From positions 2,294,001 through 2,358,000 of the forward strand of contig NZ_CP186334.1 of assembly GCF_049347105.1 (NCBI RefSeq): a stretch of DNA of 64,000 nt, read 5' to 3'. Position numbers and translations under genes: made by a program. The notes beneath the pieces were generated by a model that was not told where the DNA came from, searched no databases, and saw only the letters and a program-made list of their open reading frames with translations. Of the stretch, positions 62,201-64,000 are shown in pieces (position 1 is the stretch's first letter; every line of letters begins with the position of its first letter). This DNA comes from Gaoshiqia hydrogeniformans (lineage in GTDB: Bacteria; Bacteroidota; Bacteroidia; Bacteroidales; Prolixibacteraceae).

Positions 62201-62651
62201 TAATTACGGGGGGTATCGCCAATCATCCACCGAATCGCAGATGATGTTTCATGGGACAAGCAAAGAAACATTGACCGGGCGGAAGGATGGAATTGTCGTG
62301 CCGGGCGTAAAAGAAGATGGCACCGTTAATAATATCAAAGTTTCAGCGGAGGCTTATTACCAGTTACTGGGCGGAAGGGCAGGAAGCAACGCCGGCGAGA
62401 TTTTCAACCATGAAGCAACAAACTCCAGATTACGTGAATTCTCAATCGGGTATTCGTTTCCAATGAGACAAGGTCTGATCAAGAACATCACTCTGTCGGC
62501 AGTTGGTCGTAATCTTTTCTACTTCTACAACGGATGCGGCTGGTTTGATCCGGAAGGCACTTATGATACTACTGTGAACGGACAGGGAGGTGAAAGTGCT
62601 TCACTCCCGGGAAGCAGGACATTGGGATTTAATTTAAAAGTCGGTTTCTGA
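59265..62651 (+). CDS. SusC/RagA TonB-dependent outer-membrane transporter, PUL4
   Basis: This 1128-residue transporter has a signal peptide within MKLTLLCLLLSFAQLLASKS (from residue 24). An STN domain (TRLTLNLENVRVEEVLLKIE onward) is followed by a carboxypeptidase-like sandwich (LSGTVTDVSGSPLPGVAVSV) and a plug beginning QEVVVTALGIERNKRTLSYA. The ALGI-ERNKR form of the plug start marks a different SusC subgroup from the AIGYGT/AVGYGV type of the other three PULs. The barrel ends in the Phe of NLKVGF. It pairs with the SusD at 62678. Confidence 0.95.
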   Translation: MKKNVVYPSEGVVMPFLKKNLLKMKLTLLCLLLSFAQLLASKSFSQSTRLTLNLENVRVEEVLLKIEEKCNLYFIYNREAVDVNRKVNVSYADQEIKEVLSNLFSKTDVEYEIRGSHIILKSSLIQSVQQSIRLSGTVTDVSGSPLPGVAVSVKGTSQGTITNADGNYVLTNVSASSILVFSFVGMKTQEVSVSGRTVLNVIMEEETIGVQEVVVTALGIERNKRTLSYATQQVDMTSLTTVRDPSLGASLTGKLAGVNILTSSGTTGVGGASRIIIRGDKSIVGNNQPLIIVDGIPYNNSGGINFSRKSSTDGLSDINPDDVESINVLKGPSAAALYGSAANNGVVIVTTKKGKSGMQKAEFNSITTVDLPYLFPDFQNKYGQGAAGLFIPNSEQSWGPEMSGQQVTDWTGKETSLRPQSDNVKDFFTNGYNYTNTLSYSFGTEKSTAYFSYSNTSARSVIQTDILQKHNFNLRLGTELLPKLKMDFKVTYLNQLLENSPERGDSYFSPMHQLIRMPRSLRTEDMEVFEYFTPEGVRKQNFWNPGSTSMQNPYWAMNRSVVPTRKNRVDVFSTLRYNLTDWLYAQIRGGADLLFNDGENKVYWDSPYINSGYGDYQTQFSKNQNLTGDFLIGINRLFFEEKLSLNVTLGGEVKDSKTRFQSSTANGLSTENKFSLFYAKNPATTDSESRIQTQSLYGMAQIGYRDYLFLDVTARNDWSSTLPPPYDYFYPSFGLTGVVSDMIHLPELISFAKVRGSYAEVGAGANFANIFQTFGRTVNGPVGYIYPDKTKAPTNLKPERSKSWEAGAELRMFDNRIGIDFTWYKSVTRNQLMKVGVPPSSGYNEAWINAGHIENKGIEIVLSATPVKNKHFAWETNLNFAQNKNKVVELANAMEKYQIASAELSIGETWAIVGKPFGELYTKGFVRNDNGEVIVDATGMPKVMTSADLYLGNFNHDWTSGFSNSFNYKRWQLNFFIDLNYGGYRQSSTESQMMFHGTSKETLTGRKDGIVVPGVKEDGTVNNIKVSAEAYYQLLGGRAGSNAGEIFNHEATNSRLREFSIGYSFPMRQGLIKNITLSAVGRNLFYFYNGCGWFDPEGTYDTTVNGQGGESASLPGSRTLGFNLKVGF

Positions 62652-62677
62652 TTTTGTTATCAAAAAATCTTAAAGAA

Positions 62678-64000
62678 ATGGAAAAGAAAATAAACAATAC
62701 ACACCGTATTTTTCTGCATGTGTCTATTACATTGCTGCTAACAATGCTGTTGCCCTGTTGCACCGACAAGTTTGAAGAATATAATACGGACAAGAGTAAA
62801 CTCATGGAAGTAACAGATTTTGATCTTGGTGGTTTGTTCGGAAAATCTCTTGGCAGTCAGTTCGAGAATATTAATTACAGCAGGGGAAAAGGGGTTGTTT
62901 CCGACCATCTGTCAGGTTTTTTTACGTCTACTTACACTGTTTATGAGCAAAACACCATCAATGCAAGTTGGGTTACCCGAATCTGGGCAACCTATTATAC
63001 CGACGCGCTTCCTGCTCTCGTCGCTATCCTGAACCTGACAAAGGACAAAAAGCCGGTGTCATATTCAGTGGCAATGATCTGGAAGTGTTTCGTGATGCAA
63101 CGTGTAACCGATTATTGGGGACCGGTACCTTATACAGATGCTTCAAACGGAAAGGCGGTTACGCAGTACGAAAGTCAGAAGGATATTTACTACATGATGT
63201 TTCAGGACCTGACAAATGCTGTTCAAATACTTGAAAATGAACTAAAAAATCAGCCTAATTTGAATGTGTTTGGTTCGGCAGACATGATTTTTGACGGGAA
63301 AGTGGAGCAATGGGTCAAATTTGCCAATACCCTCCGTTTACGGATGGCCATTCGTATCTCAAATATTGATCCTGACAAAGCCCGTCAAGAAGCCGAAGCC
63401 GCTGTAAAAGGCAGCATGATTGAAGCCAATGATGACAATGCCATGTTGAAAACAACCCTGATTACGAGCGGGGGAAACGGATTGAGCAACATGTGGGCCT
63501 ATTTTCAGAACATTATGAGCGCCTCGATGGAGAGTCTTTTAAAAGGATATGACGACCCCCGTGTTGGCATATACTTTAACAGGGTTGACGCGGCTAATAT
63601 TGCAGCAAGTTTTCCTGAAGAGGTAAAGGGAAATGCAGGGGGATATCATGGTATGGCTAATGGGTACGAGTCGGTTTACGTGGCATTTCTCAGAGCGCAC
63701 TCGTTGGTAGGCGACAGATGGAAAGATGATAACTGGAATGTTACCCCAATCGACTACCTTCATGCGGCGGAGACTTGGTTTCTGAAAGCAGAAGGCGTCT
63801 GGAGGGGATGGAACATGGGAGCGGGGACAGCGAAAGAATTTTATGAGAAAGGAATTGAACTTTCCCTGAAGCAATGGAGGCCCGATCTTTCCGCCACTGC
63901 TGTTTCAAGTTACATCAATTCAACACAACTACCTGTTGCTCCTAATAACCATCCGTATTATGATCCTCCGATGACCGATATTCCTGTCAAATATTCAGAT
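62678..64000 (+). CDS. SusD-family lipoprotein of PUL4, cut by window edge
   Basis: The frame stays open for 441 codons from the ATG at 62678 to the last base, so the C-terminus is outside. The signal peptide region ITLLLTMLLPCC (Cys near 27-28) makes it a lipoprotein. Its early motif CTDKFEEYNTDKSKL, together with VMQRVTDYWGPVPYTDA and KFANTLRLRMAIRISNIDPD, fits the SusD-like group that accompanies ALGI-type SusC proteins. It starts 26 bases after the susC stop. The PUL4 enzymes would lie to the right. Confidence 0.9.
   Translation, partial: MEKKINNTHRIFLHVSITLLLTMLLPCCTDKFEEYNTDKSKLMEVTDFDLGGLFGKSLGSQFENINYSRGKGVVSDHLSGFFTSTYTVYEQNTINASWVTRIWATYYTDALPALVAILNLTKDKKPVSYSVAMIWKCFVMQRVTDYWGPVPYTDASNGKAVTQYESQKDIYYMMFQDLTNAVQILENELKNQPNLNVFGSADMIFDGKVEQWVKFANTLRLRMAIRISNIDPDKARQEAEAAVKGSMIEANDDNAMLKTTLITSGGNGLSNMWAYFQNIMSASMESLLKGYDDPRVGIYFNRVDAANIAASFPEEVKGNAGGYHGMANGYESVYVAFLRAHSLVGDRWKDDNWNVTPIDYLHAAETWFLKAEGVWRGWNMGAGTAKEFYEKGIELSLKQWRPDLSATAVSSYINSTQLPVAPNNHPYYDPPMTDIPVKYSD

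Overview
The window comes from a Bacteroidota chromosome, most likely a polysaccharide-degrading environmental or gut lineage. The signs are four SusC/SusD transporter pairs, four ECF-sigma/FecR switches, lipoprotein glycosidases and sulfatases, weak Shine-Dalgarno sequences, and several matches to the Bacteroidota -7 promoter box TAnnTTTG. No rRNA, tRNA or CRISPR repeat array was found.

Region 1 (1-9075, minus strand) is a type I-B CRISPR-Cas operon in the order WYL regulator, cas8b, cas7, cas5, cas3, cas6, cas1. Cas1 runs off the left edge. A RAYT-type HUH transposase flanked by REP-like palindromes sits between cas5 and cas3. No cas4 is visible.

Region 2 is an almost continuous block of polysaccharide utilisation loci (PULs). 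PUL1 (9236-22446, plus) has sigma, FecR, SusC, a frameshifted SusD, a GH51 arabinofuranosidase and three sulfatases, which suggests a sulfated arabinose-containing glycan. PUL2 (22775-35639, plus) has sigma, FecR, SusC, SusD, an internally duplicated propeller-like lipoprotein, a FAD-dependent oxidoreductase with a carbohydrate-binding-like N-terminus, and an exported protein with an FMN-binding-like motif. PUL3 (57076-35689, minus) has sigma, FecR, SusC, SusD, DUF3823, a GH42-like putative hydrolase, an unclassified lipoprotein, two GH92 mannosidases around a GxGYxYxxP/F5-8C protein, an EEP-fold phosphodiesterase and GH43, which suggests a decorated mannose-rich glycan. PUL4 (57379 onward, plus) starts back to back with PUL3 and has sigma, FecR, SusC and a SusD cut by the right edge.

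The strongest hidden signal lies in the short FecR-susC gap of all four PULs. Each gap holds an intrinsic-terminator hairpin oriented antisense to the operon, with a 7-nt loop. Each also has an antisense -7-like box laid over the complement of the susC start codon. Together they predict a cis-antisense RNA of about 73-80 nt covering each susC leader, the arrangement known for the DonS-type PUL sRNAs of Bacteroides. Three of the four loops fit GNGCCAW. Other points worth a second look are the broken susD of PUL1, the flavin-enzyme module of PUL2, and the unclassified proteins of PUL3.
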